A stretch of 64,000 bases of DNA, from positions 124,001 to 188,000 of the forward strand of contig CAWGTV010000008.1 of assembly GCA_963825615.1 (NCBI GenBank), in the 5' to 3' direction. How positions within the stretch are numbered: position 1 is the first letter of the stretch; the number at the start of each line of letters is the position of its first letter. Source of the DNA: JAHEDT01 sp963825615 (lineage in GTDB: Bacteria; Desulfobacterota; Desulfuromonadia; Desulfuromonadales; BM103). Shown piece by piece: positions 63,515-64,000 of the stretch. The position numbers and the translations under genes are program-made. The notes under the pieces are model-generated. The model made no database searches. It saw nothing but the letters and a program-made list of their open reading frames with translations, and had not been told where the DNA came from.

Positions 63515-64000
63515 ATGAGTACTTTTGCAGAAGCAGTAAAGGCCACCCGCGACTGGTTCGCCGCCCCCCGCTTCCAAGGGATCCTGCGGCTCTACACGGC
63601 CGATCAGGTCGTCGAACAGCGTGGCACTATACCGGTTGACTACACCATCGCCCGGGATGCGGCGGCGGCCTTCTACGACCGCCTGCGTGAACTCTTTGTT
63701 GACAAGAAATCGATCACCACCTTCGGCCCCTACTCCCCCGGCCAGGCAGTCTCCATCAAGCGCATGGGGATCGAGGGTATCTACCTGGGCGGCTGGGCCA
63801 CCTCAGCCAAGGGTTCGGTCAACGAGGATCCCGGTCCCGATCTGGCCAGCTACCCCCTAAGCCAGGTTCCCGACGAGGCGGCTCCGCTGGTCAGGGCGCT
63901 GCTCGCCGCCGACCGCAACCAGTACTTCCTGCGCCTTCGCATGAGTGAGGAAGAGCTCCGGCAGATCCCCGAAATTGACTATCGGCCGTTCATCATCGCC
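63515..64000 (+). CDS. aceA: Isocitrate lyase, N-terminal part (runs off the window)
   Basis: Cleaves isocitrate to glyoxylate and succinate. 162 codons are visible from ATG 63515 with AGGGAG before it. Motifs GIYLGGWATSAKG and DVVEQRGTI-like VVEQRGTIPVDYT mark the long, eukaryote/mycobacterial (AceA2-like) family by the N-terminal layout. The catalytic KKCGH loop lies outside the window. Pairs with the upstream malate synthase for the glyoxylate shunt. Confidence 0.93.
   Translation, partial: MSTFAEAVKATRDWFAAPRFQGILRLYTADQVVEQRGTIPVDYTIARDAAAAFYDRLRELFVDKKSITTFGPYSPGQAVSIKRMGIEGIYLGGWATSAKGSVNEDPGPDLASYPLSQVPDEAAPLVRALLAADRNQYFLRLRMSEEELRQIPEIDYRPFIIA

Overview
The window looks like a chromosomal segment from a Desulfuromonadales-type delta-proteobacterium (Geobacter / Desulfuromonas / Geopsychrobacter relatives). 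The evidence is: the rho-rpmE-prfA-prmC-murA-his-mutS2-dnaG order known from Geobacter; a decaheme cytochrome plus MtrB/PioB-type outer-membrane barrel; HypA-E hydrogenase maturation genes; rubredoxin-like small proteins; a SAM-I riboswitch on metX; and moderately high GC. This placement rests on gene content and order and has not been checked by a database search.

Layout. 1-16.7 kb, all minus strand: gluQ, rho, rpmE, thyX, prfA, prmC, murA, hisG-D-B-H-A-F-E, a yqeY-cvpA fusion, mutS2 and the start of dnaG. 16.9-24.4 kb, plus strand: an Rrf2-type regulator with Fe-S cysteines, a decaheme MtrA/DmsE-like cytochrome, an MtrB-like barrel, an ABC substrate-binding protein and a chemoreceptor. The last four are interrupted by many single-base frameshifts. 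24.4-34.6 kb: riboswitch-controlled metX, a 600-bp highly structured intergenic element, mnmH, initiator tRNA, a four-CBS protein, a macrodomain / 2H-phosphoesterase pair, a rubredoxin-like/FAD oxidoreductase fusion, tiny Cys-rich proteins and an ANTAR response regulator. 34.8-38.3 kb: hypABCDE. 39.2-45.5 kb: an unusual plus-strand cluster with a small ORF behind a palindromic promoter, a GNAT-histone-deacetylase-like fusion, two ATP-grasp ligases, a GNAT acetyltransferase and lysine 2,3-aminomutase. 45.6-52.8 kb: glsA, recQ, a ceramidase-like membrane protein, aroC, a degenerate Nudix protein, a broken YtkA-like gene and a HAD hydrolase. 53-57.3 kb: metF, rubredoxin and a methionine synthase split over two overlapping genes. 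57.5-64 kb: a zinc-ribbon protein, an ABC-F ATPase, ppnP, then a glyoxylate set (aminotransferase, malate synthase, isocitrate lyase) running off the end.

How the genes work together. Three themes stand out. One-carbon and methionine metabolism is represented by metX under SAM control, metF and the two-part metH. Anaerobic redox metabolism is represented by the extracellular electron-transfer conduit, hydrogenase maturation, and rubredoxin-like proteins. The third is a small-molecule pathway built around beta-lysine, which is the best candidate here for undescribed biology.

Caution on sequence quality. prfA (three single-base indels, net +1, otherwise a perfect 355-codon gene), thyX and everything from 17.7 to 22.7 kb are frameshifted, while rho, rpmE, the his genes and nearly all of 24-64 kb are intact. 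prfA is normally indispensable, so local sequencing or assembly error is at least as likely as true gene decay. Fusions and odd residues near such places should be read with that in mind.
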